DNA from: Entamoeba invadens IP1 | Lineage: Eukaryota > Evosea > Mastigamoebida > Endamoebidae | Direction: 5' to 3' | Assembly (NCBI RefSeq): GCF_000330505.1 | Contig: NW_004191608.1 | Location: 24,413-47,850 of the forward strand | Length of the DNA: 23,438 nucleotides | Shown here: piece after piece, positions 1 through 7,735 of the stretch | Position numbering within the stretch: position 1 is the first letter of the stretch | Layout of the letters: the number at the start of each line of letters is the position of its first letter | Notes under the pieces: generated by a model | What the model was told of the DNA's origin: nothing | The model's database searches: none | The model's input: the letters and a program-made list of their open reading frames with translations, nothing else | Translations under genes and position numbers: made by a program

Positions 1-974
1 GGATCACCACGTTACAAATGGACGAGGAAGTTGAAATTGTGACCACGCGAGTGTTACTTGACGAATGTTTGAATATCAAAGGAGAGTCGAATGGGATCAT
101 CGACATTGTTTTAAGCACAGTGATTAATAAAGGCCTGGTGATTGTTTCCAATTATGATCGACTGCACGTTGAAGTTGTGAATGTGATTAGTGACATCATT
201 CTTACAAAGAGTTGGGAGATTCAAAAGACCGGGATAGTGTTATTACAGAAGGCACTTCCATTGGTGAAAACTCGAAATGAAGTGGTAAGCTTCTTTGTGA
301 CGGACGTCTTGGATTATTTGTATGACATGATTGCGACGAATATGGTGTCTGGAGACACTTTGTTTTATCGAACAAAGAAGAGCACAAACGAGATGGAAGG
401 GGTGTGTTGTCAGTGTGCGAGTGTGAGAAACACCAACGAGATGGTGATGTGTTTGTGTTGTAAGCAATGGCTATGCTCACAAAACTGCGTGGAAATCCAT
501 TGCCACTTTAAACACAAACTTGTCAGTGAAAAGTTGACTCGACATGTGTATACCCCACGACAAACAGATCTGTCACACTCGTTCGACTTGTTGTTGTCTA
601 TACTGAACGTCCTATGTGAAATCAAAGAAGACTTCCAAACTAATATACTCGACTTCTTATACGCTCAATTGACTCGCTATCTTCCAATGAAATGGTTACC
701 AAATGCTCCAATAGCAACAATCGATTCGGTCATCGACAAACTTGCGGAGTTGTGTTGTTTCATATTAGTCCAAAAGAACGGCGATGGTACTTTATATCAA
801 AAGATTTTCAATCTTATGGAAACACAAGTCACTTGCCATCTTCTCGAAGAGATGTATTCATCACAAGAAGCCACTGAGATCATCAACGATTATAACTTGA
901 AAGACAAACTTCAAGAACTCGAACATGTTGATGACGCCAAACTCCTTTCAGTACTTTACAAAATTGTACATTGA
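1..974 (+). CDS. Partial hypothetical protein with MYND-like zinc finger in a helical scaffold
   Basis: The frame is open to the left edge, so the gene is probably cut at its 5' end; the first visible ATG is at base 18 and gives 318 residues. Counting from that ATG, a cysteine/histidine cluster spans residues 130-166: C130-x2-C133, C145-x2-C148, C153, C157, H161 and H166. The order C-x2-C-x11-C-x2-C-x4-C-x3-C-x3-H, with LCSQNC in the middle, matches the MYND zinc-finger pattern. The usual last histidine is shifted by one and the final cysteine is absent. The flanks are leucine- and isoleucine-rich predicted helices, possibly ARM/HEAT-like. MYND fingers are generally protein-interaction modules, but no specific function can be assigned. 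A B-box or UBR-type finger is a less likely reading. The gene converges on the filamin gene, 136 bases away. Confidence 0.7.
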   Translation, partial: ITTLQMDEEVEIVTTRVLLDECLNIKGESNGIIDIVLSTVINKGLVIVSNYDRLHVEVVNVISDIILTKSWEIQKTGIVLLQKALPLVKTRNEVVSFFVTDVLDYLYDMIATNMVSGDTLFYRTKKSTNEMEGVCCQCASVRNTNEMVMCLCCKQWLCSQNCVEIHCHFKHKLVSEKLTRHVYTPRQTDLSHSFDLLLSILNVLCEIKEDFQTNILDFLYAQLTRYLPMKWLPNAPIATIDSVIDKLAELCCFILVQKNGDGTLYQKIFNLMETQVTCHLLEEMYSSQEATEIINDYNLKDKLQELEHVDDAKLLSVLYKIVH

Positions 975-1110
975 TTTTGTTATTCTATATTCTATTAATA
1001 TAGTACTATACTTAGAAAATAGTATATTATACTATTATTATAATAGTATAATATTAATAGTAATTTTATTAGAGAATATGACCCAACAAATAAGATGAAA
1101 CAAAAGTGAC
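975..1110. repeat. AT-rich convergent gap with a perfect 15-bp inverted repeat
   Basis: This gap separates two convergent genes. Arms ATATTATACTATTAT (1024-1038) and ATAATAGTATAATAT (1040-1054) are exact reverse complements around a single T at 1039. The symmetry works on both strands, so it could lie in the 3' end of either transcript or act as a shared termination or cleavage signal. That role is inferred. In such AT-rich DNA, chance palindromes are common but rarely reach 15 perfect pairs. Confidence 0.75.
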
Positions 1111-3672
1111 TTAGTTGACTGATTGTTTGAATGGGGAGTTAGCGATGTGTCTTCTGTTTAACTTGCAGTTGACATTGTAGTCACCTTTAACAGATGGGAG
1201 AGTGTATGAGATGAAGTACTTTCCTTCACCGAGATGCTTGACCTTAATCTTTTGGTCTTCAAGCTTTCCTTCAGGTCCGTCCAAGTCGACTGTGAATTTG
1301 GCTTTTCCGTCAGTTTGGACTTGTCCTCTTCTGTTCTTGGCTTCAACGACAAAGCAGAAGTTCTCGACACCACTTTCGTCAGCGTCGGCATCTTCTTCGA
1401 CGTCCAAGTAATATGGAGACTTGGCTACCTTCTCGTTGTTCAACAAGATCTTCACCTTGATCTCACCTGCTTCAGCCTTATAATGAACTTCATAAGTACC
1501 ATCTTCTTTGTCAACAACAGTGCATGGGATACTGCCCTGAGTCTTTTGTGGGACTTTCTTTCCTTCGATTTCTTCTTCTGGTTTGGCCTCTTCTTTCTTC
1601 TCTTCAGTTTCCTTTGGAGCTTCTTCAGCGACTTCTTCAGCTGGTTTCTCATCTGGTTCGACGTCATCAGTCAACATGTTGAACAAATCTTCGGCTCCGT
1701 CGTCTTCCTTCTCTTCATCAGAAGATGAGTCAGAAGATGAAGATGAGGAAGAGTCGTCCTTCTTCTCTTCTTTCTTTTTAGCTTCTTTGGCCTCTTTAGC
1801 CTTCTTTGCTTTGGCCTTATCAGACTCTTTGATTTGGTCAATGATGACTTGGAATGGATGTCCACCAGTAGGAACGTCGTCTCCCTTAAAGTCCTTAGCT
1901 TTAATAACGAAGATGTTATCATCTTGATCATTTGGTTCTTCAATACCTTGGCCAGTGACAGTGCATTTCTTCGCAGAAACGCCATCATCGATTTGTGGGT
2001 GATAGACGGATCCTTTAATGTCCTTGAACTCTTCTGCGTTCTCTGGGTTCTTCAACTGAACAGTCACATCATAGACACCCGGGACTTTAGCCTTATACTT
2101 AACATCATACTTTCCATTGTTTCTGTCAATGACTTTAGGCTTCTGAGTCTTTCCTTTTGGATCTTTAACTTCAACAACAAAGACGTCGCCACCTTTTGTG
2201 CATTTCTTTCCTTCCGGAGTGACTCCTTGGATTCTGAACATCGGCGTCTTGTCAATAGAAGTCTTTCCTTCAACACCAGGACCATACGCATACGAATTTC
2301 CAATACAAGCAGTCGATGGGTCTTGGAAGACTTTGCACTTGTATGGAGAGTCCTTGATGCCTTGATTCAATAATGTGATGTAGACGGTATCAATGCCCGG
2401 AATTGGTGAGTAATTGACTGTATAAGTTCCATCGCCGTTGTCCTTAATTTCAGACTTAAGTTCTTCGCCAGAGGGAGCTCGAATAAGAACTTTATACTTC
2501 GCGCCAGTCACTGGGACTGCGACATTCACTTTATTCATCGAGTGAATAACAAACTCGACGGGACCTGTGCCAGCTTGGCATTCAGTGACACCAGCACCAT
2601 CGGCATAAGTGTTATTTGGATCAGCTGCAGCTGGCTCAATCAACACAGTGACTGGTGATTGTTTCAACTGTTTGTCTTCATAAGCAACTTCGACTTTGTG
2701 TTTGCCGGGGACAAGTGGGATATAAGTCATCTCATAAGTACCATCGCCGTTATCCTTCTGTGTGATTTCAACTTCCTTTCCTTCCGGATCAAAGACGTGA
2801 GCATTCCAAGTCACTCCACCCGATGGGATTTGTTCGTTCTTGCAGTTCTTGGCAGTTACTGTGAAGACTTGTGGGACTAAGACTTCACCTGTCTTTAAAC
2901 CAGGACCAGCCATTAAACACTTTGAAGGGTCCGGTGTTTTCATTAACAAAGCTTCTCTGGCAAGTCGTTCGGCTTCACCAAGGGCCTTTTCCTTTTCAGC
3001 CTCATAATGTCTATAATATGAGACATAAGCCATCACAGACAATTCATCAGGCTCGGGGAGTGCCATATCTTCTGGATCGATAATGGATGGAATGTTCATT
3101 TTATCTTCTGCAATAGTTTCGCCATATCTGATTCTATCGGCTCCCTTTTCCTTCTTAGCAGTATCGTCCATATCAATAAATGTCGGCTCTAACGCGTGAA
3201 TAAGCTGAGCAAGGGTATCACCACTGTTCCAATCCTTGGAGAAATTGTTGATCTTGTTTGGCGCAATTTTGGAGTTGACCCACTCCAACAACGCATTTCG
3301 AGAAGCGTCCATCTTGTTCTTGGAAATTTGATACTTCAAAATCAAAGTCCAGAGAAGACCAAGAATCAACTTCAAGTTCCCATCACAAATGTTTTGAGCA
3401 TCAATGTTGACCAAGTGGACACCATCAGCTATAATGAACTTCAATGCTTGCTCGGTGTTCTCTAAACGAGCCACTCGCATCTTTGGATTTCTATTGTACT
3501 TGAAGTTCACTTTCATTTTACGAAGCGCTTCAAACAATGCAATCAGAATAAGACCATTGTCTAAGTCTTTCTCAACATCTTTAATAATAAAGGCGCCACT
3601 CAGTTGGACATTTGCCCACTTCGTGAACGTCTTCTTTTGAGTCATAACCCATTGGGGCTGTTTGTCTGCCAT
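1111..3672 (-). CDS. ABP-120: Filamin / gelation factor (ABP-120 type) actin cross-linker
   Basis: This is an 853-residue filamin, expected to bundle F-actin in cortex and pseudopods. Two N-terminal calponin-homology domains (about 7-113 and 123-224) form the actin-binding unit. A short lysine/glutamate-rich linker leads to five Ig-like filamin repeats at roughly 251-347, 352-450, 454-560, 568-758 and 766-853. Each carries the family signature DNGDGTY or a variant and ends in a KSPY-like strand. The last repeat resembles the dimerisation repeat of filamins. Repeat 4 is split by a charged, serine-rich insert of about 100 residues (615-712). Dictyostelium ABP-120 has six repeats, so this rod is one shorter. 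The ATG at 3672 is chosen because the two codons before it (from a TTG) are not a plausible eukaryotic start. The gene is divergent from the CH-less filamin paralogue at 4512. Confidence 0.95.
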   Translation of the reverse strand: MADKQPQWVMTQKKTFTKWANVQLSGAFIIKDVEKDLDNGLILIALFEALRKMKVNFKYNRNPKMRVARLENTEQALKFIIADGVHLVNIDAQNICDGNLKLILGLLWTLILKYQISKNKMDASRNALLEWVNSKIAPNKINNFSKDWNSGDTLAQLIHALEPTFIDMDDTAKKEKGADRIRYGETIAEDKMNIPSIIDPEDMALPEPDELSVMAYVSYYRHYEAEKEKALGEAERLAREALLMKTPDPSKCLMAGPGLKTGEVLVPQVFTVTAKNCKNEQIPSGGVTWNAHVFDPEGKEVEITQKDNGDGTYEMTYIPLVPGKHKVEVAYEDKQLKQSPVTVLIEPAAADPNNTYADGAGVTECQAGTGPVEFVIHSMNKVNVAVPVTGAKYKVLIRAPSGEELKSEIKDNGDGTYTVNYSPIPGIDTVYITLLNQGIKDSPYKCKVFQDPSTACIGNSYAYGPGVEGKTSIDKTPMFRIQGVTPEGKKCTKGGDVFVVEVKDPKGKTQKPKVIDRNNGKYDVKYKAKVPGVYDVTVQLKNPENAEEFKDIKGSVYHPQIDDGVSAKKCTVTGQGIEEPNDQDDNIFVIKAKDFKGDDVPTGGHPFQVIIDQIKESDKAKAKKAKEAKEAKKKEEKKDDSSSSSSSDSSSDEEKEDDGAEDLFNMLTDDVEPDEKPAEEVAEEAPKETEEKKEEAKPEEEIEGKKVPQKTQGSIPCTVVDKEDGTYEVHYKAEAGEIKVKILLNNEKVAKSPYYLDVEEDADADESGVENFCFVVEAKNRRGQVQTDGKAKFTVDLDGPEGKLEDQKIKVKHLGEGKYFISYTLPSVKGDYNVNCKLNRRHIANSPFKQSVN

Positions 3673-4511
3673 CCTCAATATGTTCTATATTCCAGTTTCG
3701 TTTTATAGTTCACTTCAAACCGTTTTGAGCATCTTTTCTGGATTTCTGGAGTTTGTTCTTTCCTTCTCTTCCATTATTTTTCTGTTTCGCATCATTTCCC
3801 GAGTTTCTAGAGTATGTCGAGACTCTTTCTTTAACAGTTTGAAACGTTAGATCTAATTATTTGAACACTATTCCTCCATCTAATTATAACACTGTTTTTG
3901 TTTTCTATATTTGGATTCTAAATTAATTGAGTGCCAATTGGTGTATTTTCAAGGTGGTTTCTTTTGTCATGTCTTATCAACCTAATATTGTTGAGTAAAA
4001 TGTACTTCCAAATTATTTTGAATTTGATCAATAATTTGATAAATTTGTGTAAATTTTATGTTATATATTGTTTTGCTTTATACAAATTATAAGGTAGTGC
4101 TTTAACTTACTTTAAAACATCTTATATTACTTGTAAATACTTCCTGAAATGTACCTCCTTGAAATTCAATGTGTCTTACAAATGCTATATTGTATTACAA
4201 ACATACTATATATTACCATACATTCAGCATTGCACCCCATTTTTTGTAATTAAGTAATCAAAGGGACAAAACAGATAATTTACGCATGGAACTTCATAAT
4301 GAGTAAATAGGAGTTCAAAAAATTCCTCAAGCTTTTGAGACAAATCCCGTGCATTAGGAACAATAAGACTCGCCCTTTTTCCTTGAAACAAGCACACGAA
4401 CTGCAAAATGCGCCTCCAACACTAAAGTGTCAATGAGGAGCCAAAAATAATTTTCTAAATCGAACGGTCGACTCTCAGATTTAAAGTTTGAACTCAACTG
4501 ATAATCAAGAA
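3673..4511. promoter_or_regulatory. Divergent promoter region between the two filamin-family genes
   Basis: These 839 bases separate the two start codons. Next to the filamin gene, the minus strand reads AAGTGAACTATAAAAC at 3700-3715, which combines a GAACT motif with a TATA-like run 28-43 bases before the ATG. A purine-rich stretch on the filamin coding strand follows (about 3720-3840). Bases 3850-4220 are AT-rich with nothing recognisable. Bases 4224-4480 are less AT-rich and hold the broken minus-strand frame listed separately. Next to the rightward gene, GATTTAAAG (4478-4486) and TTGAACTC (4488-4495) resemble Entamoeba TATA-like and GAAC elements. Assigning them as promoter elements rests on known Entamoeba core promoters. 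Confidence 0.55.
4224..4480 (-). pseudogene. Frameshifted coding remnant, possibly actin-related (Arp-like)
   Basis: Two overlapping minus-strand frames read like consecutive parts of one protein. The upstream one covers about 4475-4357 and includes DLENYFWLLIDTLVLEAHF. The downstream one covers about 4406-4225 and includes SLIVPNARDLSQKLEEFFEL followed by LFTHYEVP. The join needs a frameshift near 4380-4400, and no GTTTGT intron there would repair it. The order resembles subdomain 2-3 of actins and Arps: an 'ME.iW...f...L' helix, then 'hPVLL..p', then a helix ending 'LFE.f.VP'. Base composition here is less AT-rich than true spacers nearby. The likeness is from memory of the family and is weak. 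It could instead be a chance open stretch in a promoter. Confidence 0.3.
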
Positions 4512-6386
4512 ATGGCCGAAGAACCACAAAATCCCCCAACAGCTGATACTGCGCCCGCTGTGAATCCAGACGAGCCTCCAGATTTCAATATTGAATCCGA
4601 CGCAGACGTTGAGCCGTTTGTCGTCCAACTCAAAGCGTTCTTGGAAAAGCATGATATGGACGTTAAGGTCAAGTTGAGACCAAAGAAAATCAGAGGGTCA
4701 ACCTCCTCAGTTGATGGTGACGGACTTAAAACAGGCGAAGTCAACATCCCAGCCGATTTCAAAATCACTGGAAGAGACAACAACGGCAAAGAAGTCGATC
4801 ACGGAGGAGATAAAGTCGAAGTCAAAGTTGTCGATCCACAAGGCAATGAAGTTCCATGTGAAGTTGTTGATAACAACGATGGTACCTATGACGTCAAATA
4901 CACTCCTGTTGTTCCTGGTGACCACAAAATCGAAGTTAAAGTTAACGACGAAGTCGTTGAGAAGACTCCAGTTGATGTGTTAGTCTTCGACGAGTTAGCT
5001 GATGCTTTGAATTGCACTGCAGAAGGTCCGGGACTCAATGAAGCTGAAACCAAGACACCTGCGCCATTCAAAATTATCACGAGAAATAGAATAGGACAGC
5101 CGTTGAAGAAAGGAGGACAGAAGTTTGATGTTACTGTCAATGGTCCGACTATTCCTGCTGATGTTCAAGTGAAAGATAATGAAGATGGTACTTATGATGT
5201 TGAATATGTTGCTAAAGAGCCAGGAAAGACTCATATTGATGTTAAAGTTGATGCACCCGTTAAAGCCGAAGGAGAGAAGAAACCAGAAGGTGCTGAAGGA
5301 GCCGAAAATGCTGCACCAGCCGAACAAGAAAAGAAACTCGAAGAAGACGGAACTGCTCCAGCGGAAGGAGAAAAGAAGGAAGGAGAACCAAAGAAAGAGA
5401 TGCAAAGCATCAAAAACATGCCAGTCGACTTAGATGTCAAATTGAATCACGACGATGCTGATCCCAAACAATGCTGGGCTGATGGACCGGGTGTCGAAGG
5501 TGGGTGCAAGACTTGTGACTTGGCCAAATTTGTTATCCATGCCATTAAGCCCAATGGCGAGCCCTGTGCACTTGATAAAGTGCCGTTTGATGTCTGCGTC
5601 ACTGATCCTGAAGACGAAGAAATTGAAGCCAAAATCGAAAAGGCCGAGGACGGAACTTACAACGCAGAGTACATGCCAACTAAGCCAGGTAAATACAACG
5701 TCGAAGTTATTATTAGAAACCCCGAAGTCCCATCCAACTTCGAACATATTAAAGGCTCTCCTTATACTCCAGAGATCTTAGCTGGTATTTCTGGCAAGAA
5801 TTGTGTTGTTTCTGGCCCAGGTGTAGATGGTGGCGAAGAACTTGATGATTGCAATGATGCCGAATTTACAATTCAAGCCAAAGACTTCAATGGTGATGAC
5901 ATTAAAGAAGGTGGAGCTGAATTCGACGTGAAAGTCCATGATCCAAATGGCGATGATCTTCCTTGTGAAGTCAAAGACAATGGCGATGGTACTTATGGCT
6001 GCAAGTACGCTCCAGAGTTCCCCGGCGATTATAAGATCGACATTGATATCAAGAATGATACTCATGAAAAGGTCGGTAAAGCACCATATGAAGTCTGTGT
6101 CGGAGAAGGTGTCGACAACAACAAGACTGGCGTCGACTGCTTCCAATTCACAATCATCGCAAAGAGCAAGAGAGGTGGACCTGTCAAGCCAGGTCATGCC
6201 AAATTCGCAGTCAAAATTACACATGAGAGTGGGACTGAAATTCCACAAGAGAACATTGATATTAAGAACTTAAAGGAAGCAAAATACAGAGTCACCTACA
6301 AAATCGGTGAACATGGCGCTTATACCATCCACTGCACCTTGAACAACAGAGACATTAAAGGTTCTCCATGGGTCCAGAACTGCTAA
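4512..6386 (+). CDS. Filamin-repeat protein lacking CH domains (filamin paralogue)
   Basis: The protein has 624 residues from the ATG at 4512; the eight codons before it start at a TTG and are rejected. In place of CH domains there is a short acidic, proline-rich N-terminus (1-60). Five filamin Ig repeats follow: about 61-158, 163-310, 317-423, 428-530 and 536-624. Repeated markers are DGTYDVKY/DGTYDVEY/DGTYNAEY and GPG near the start of each repeat. Repeat 2 is interrupted near its end by a Lys/Glu/Ala/Pro-rich insert (about 250-302). The last repeat aligns well with repeat 5 of the neighbouring filamin, sharing AK..RG, AKF.V, KY...Y and C.LN.R.I..SP. It probably dimerises like filamin but cannot bind actin through CH domains. 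A role as regulator, adaptor or capper of filamin networks is inference. No signal peptide or membrane segment is visible. Confidence 0.9.
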   Translation: MAEEPQNPPTADTAPAVNPDEPPDFNIESDADVEPFVVQLKAFLEKHDMDVKVKLRPKKIRGSTSSVDGDGLKTGEVNIPADFKITGRDNNGKEVDHGGDKVEVKVVDPQGNEVPCEVVDNNDGTYDVKYTPVVPGDHKIEVKVNDEVVEKTPVDVLVFDELADALNCTAEGPGLNEAETKTPAPFKIITRNRIGQPLKKGGQKFDVTVNGPTIPADVQVKDNEDGTYDVEYVAKEPGKTHIDVKVDAPVKAEGEKKPEGAEGAENAAPAEQEKKLEEDGTAPAEGEKKEGEPKKEMQSIKNMPVDLDVKLNHDDADPKQCWADGPGVEGGCKTCDLAKFVIHAIKPNGEPCALDKVPFDVCVTDPEDEEIEAKIEKAEDGTYNAEYMPTKPGKYNVEVIIRNPEVPSNFEHIKGSPYTPEILAGISGKNCVVSGPGVDGGEELDDCNDAEFTIQAKDFNGDDIKEGGAEFDVKVHDPNGDDLPCEVKDNGDGTYGCKYAPEFPGDYKIDIDIKNDTHEKVGKAPYEVCVGEGVDNNKTGVDCFQFTIIAKSKRGGPVKPGHAKFAVKITHESGTEIPQENIDIKNLKEAKYRVTYKIGEHGAYTIHCTLNNRDIKGSPWVQNC

Positions 6387-6556
6387 TTTTCAATTGATAC
6401 TTTTCATTCGAAGTTGTATGGTTTTGAACTAATTATTGTCTAGTTTAATAAAAGTATTAAAATTTAACTATATAAATACTATTCTACTCAAATAGATTGA
6501 ATAGTATAGTATTATACTATACAATTAACTAAATAAGGCTTCTAGTCAACAAATAA
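6387..6556. repeat. Convergent gap with a 9-bp perfect inverted repeat
   Basis: GTATAGTAT (6504-6512) and ATACTATAC (6514-6522) are exact reverse complements around a single T at 6513. The gap again separates two convergent genes. The core is similar to that of the 15-bp inverted repeat at 1024-1054, including the single T at the centre. A shared role in 3'-end formation is conjecture. Confidence 0.6.
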
Positions 6557-7432
6557 TCAATTATGGAGTTTCTCTCTAAGCTCTTTGTATCGTTTTGTGA
6601 GCTTTAAAAACGGTTCTCTATGAAGGCGATTCAATTTGATAACGTCTTCATCGGAATACGTTTGCGAATCAAGAAGACTATTAAAGAGTTGCTGAATCTT
6701 TTGAATGTCTACGACGACCCTTTTCAATTCATCTGTGTCCACTTTGGGATCCTTTTTAATTGTGAAGGAAAGTGCGCTTTTGGGCTTCTCTTTCTCGATT
6801 GGTCGTGGCTTCTTCTCTTCTCGTTCTTTGTCTTTCTGGGAGGTACGGAGTTTGGGAATCTTTTTGTCTTGATTCAAGACGACAACGTCACCAATTTTGT
6901 CTTCGAGTATTTTAGACTCATTTTTCTTCTTCTCTTCTTCACGACGTTGTTTCTCAAGTCGACTTTGCTCTTCTTGTTTTCGTTGTTCGCGGTCGCGTTG
7001 GTCTTTCATCTCTTTCTCTTTCCGTTGACGCTCATTCTCTTTCTCTTCACGCTCCCGTCTCTCGCGAAGTTCTTTCTCGCGCTCCCGGTCTTTCTCTTTT
7101 TGTCGCAACGCATTCGACTCGTCTACTTTGATCTCTACTTTCTCTTTCCGTTGGCGCTCTTGTGACATCGGTCGCGTCGTTGCTTTGATGTAATTCCCAT
7201 GAACAGACAACACTTCATAACTCATGGGGTAATCATCGTCGTTGCAGTTATACATTTTTCGGGTGTGGTCGGTTTGTTCAAAAGGTAAGTCCGCACCATT
7301 AATATTTAACACTACTCTATTCCCCTCAATCCTCGCTTTGATAACACCACTCTCAAATTTCTTCGCTGTTTCTCTGTCTACTTCAAAGTGAAAAAACTGT
7401 GCTCCAGTGTTGTCCTCATTTGCAGAGAACAT
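6557..7432 (-). CDS. Charged-helix protein, possibly an ELL-like elongation factor
   Basis: The 291-residue protein starts at the ATG at 7432. It has three parts. Residues 1-90 form a small globular region (FFHFEVDRETAKKFESGVIK, then beta-strand-like sequence to TTRPMS). Residues about 91-172 are almost entirely Arg, Lys, Glu, Asp and Gln, which predicts a long coiled coil or single alpha-helix. Residues 232-291 form a helical tail ending RYKELREKLHN. The N-terminal 'FHF.v.....k.fE' stretch and the helical tail recall RNA polymerase II elongation factor ELL and its occludin/ELL C-terminal domain. This likeness is from memory and modest. If correct, the protein would act in the nucleus with the polymerase. 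Otherwise it is a hypothetical charged protein. The promoter region to its right carries a 13-base tandem repeat. Confidence 0.65.
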   Translation of the reverse strand: MFSANEDNTGAQFFHFEVDRETAKKFESGVIKARIEGNRVVLNINGADLPFEQTDHTRKMYNCNDDDYPMSYEVLSVHGNYIKATTRPMSQERQRKEKVEIKVDESNALRQKEKDREREKELRERREREEKENERQRKEKEMKDQRDREQRKQEEQSRLEKQRREEEKKKNESKILEDKIGDVVVLNQDKKIPKLRTSQKDKEREEKKPRPIEKEKPKSALSFTIKKDPKVDTDELKRVVVDIQKIQQLFNSLLDSQTYSDEDVIKLNRLHREPFLKLTKRYKELREKLHN

Positions 7433-7735
7433 TTTCTCTTTTCAAGTTTTTTCCTTTTTGTCGTTTAATCACACAAATGTTGTTCTATTATGTTATTCTA
7501 TTATGTTATTCTATTTTGTTATTAATTTTTGTTATTAATTTTTTGTTTTTTAATAACTAAAGAAGACTTCCAAGAAAATATGGTAATGAAATAATTTCTT
7601 CAGAACAGGTTTAGACGAACTTTATAGGAAAAGATTAAAAGTTCGGGGTACTCCGTTGCTATTTCTTTCTATTGTCAATAAAAAGAAATATATTGAAAAT
7701 AGTATAAAAAATAAAGACATAACACATCGAATCAT
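7433..7735. other. AT-rich spacer between two leftward genes
   Basis: The 303-base spacer contains the promoter of the leftward gene ending at 6557 and the 3' end of the eS1 gene. Apart from the 13-base tandem repeat listed separately, I see only T-rich and A-rich runs. A short open frame at 7656-7898 runs antisense into the eS1 gene and has no protein-like character. Confidence 0.6.
7483..7547. repeat. 13-base tandem repeat, about five units
   Basis: Units of 13 bases follow without gaps: TTCTATTATGTTA at 7483-7495 and 7496-7508, TTCTATTTTGTTA at 7509-7521, TTAATTTTTGTTA at 7522-7534, and a decayed fifth unit to 7547. The first two are identical and similarity decays to the right. The array lies 51-115 bases upstream of the start codon at 7432. 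Confidence 0.85.

Noticed and set aside
1234..2373. Long plus-strand open frames (164 and 179 codons) opposite the filamin gene
   Set aside because: They are antisense to a clearly conserved protein and have low-complexity Phe/Leu/Ser-rich products typical of reading an acidic/lysine-rich gene backwards.
3662..3850. 62-codon plus-strand frame upstream of filamin
   Set aside because: It overlaps the filamin start antisense, lies in a pyrimidine-rich promoter tract and has a Phe/Ser/Leu-rich product.
6620..7165. 181-codon plus-strand frame opposite the charged-helix gene
   Set aside because: The product is Phe/Leu-rich, the expected reverse of Glu/Lys/Arg codons; no independent signal.
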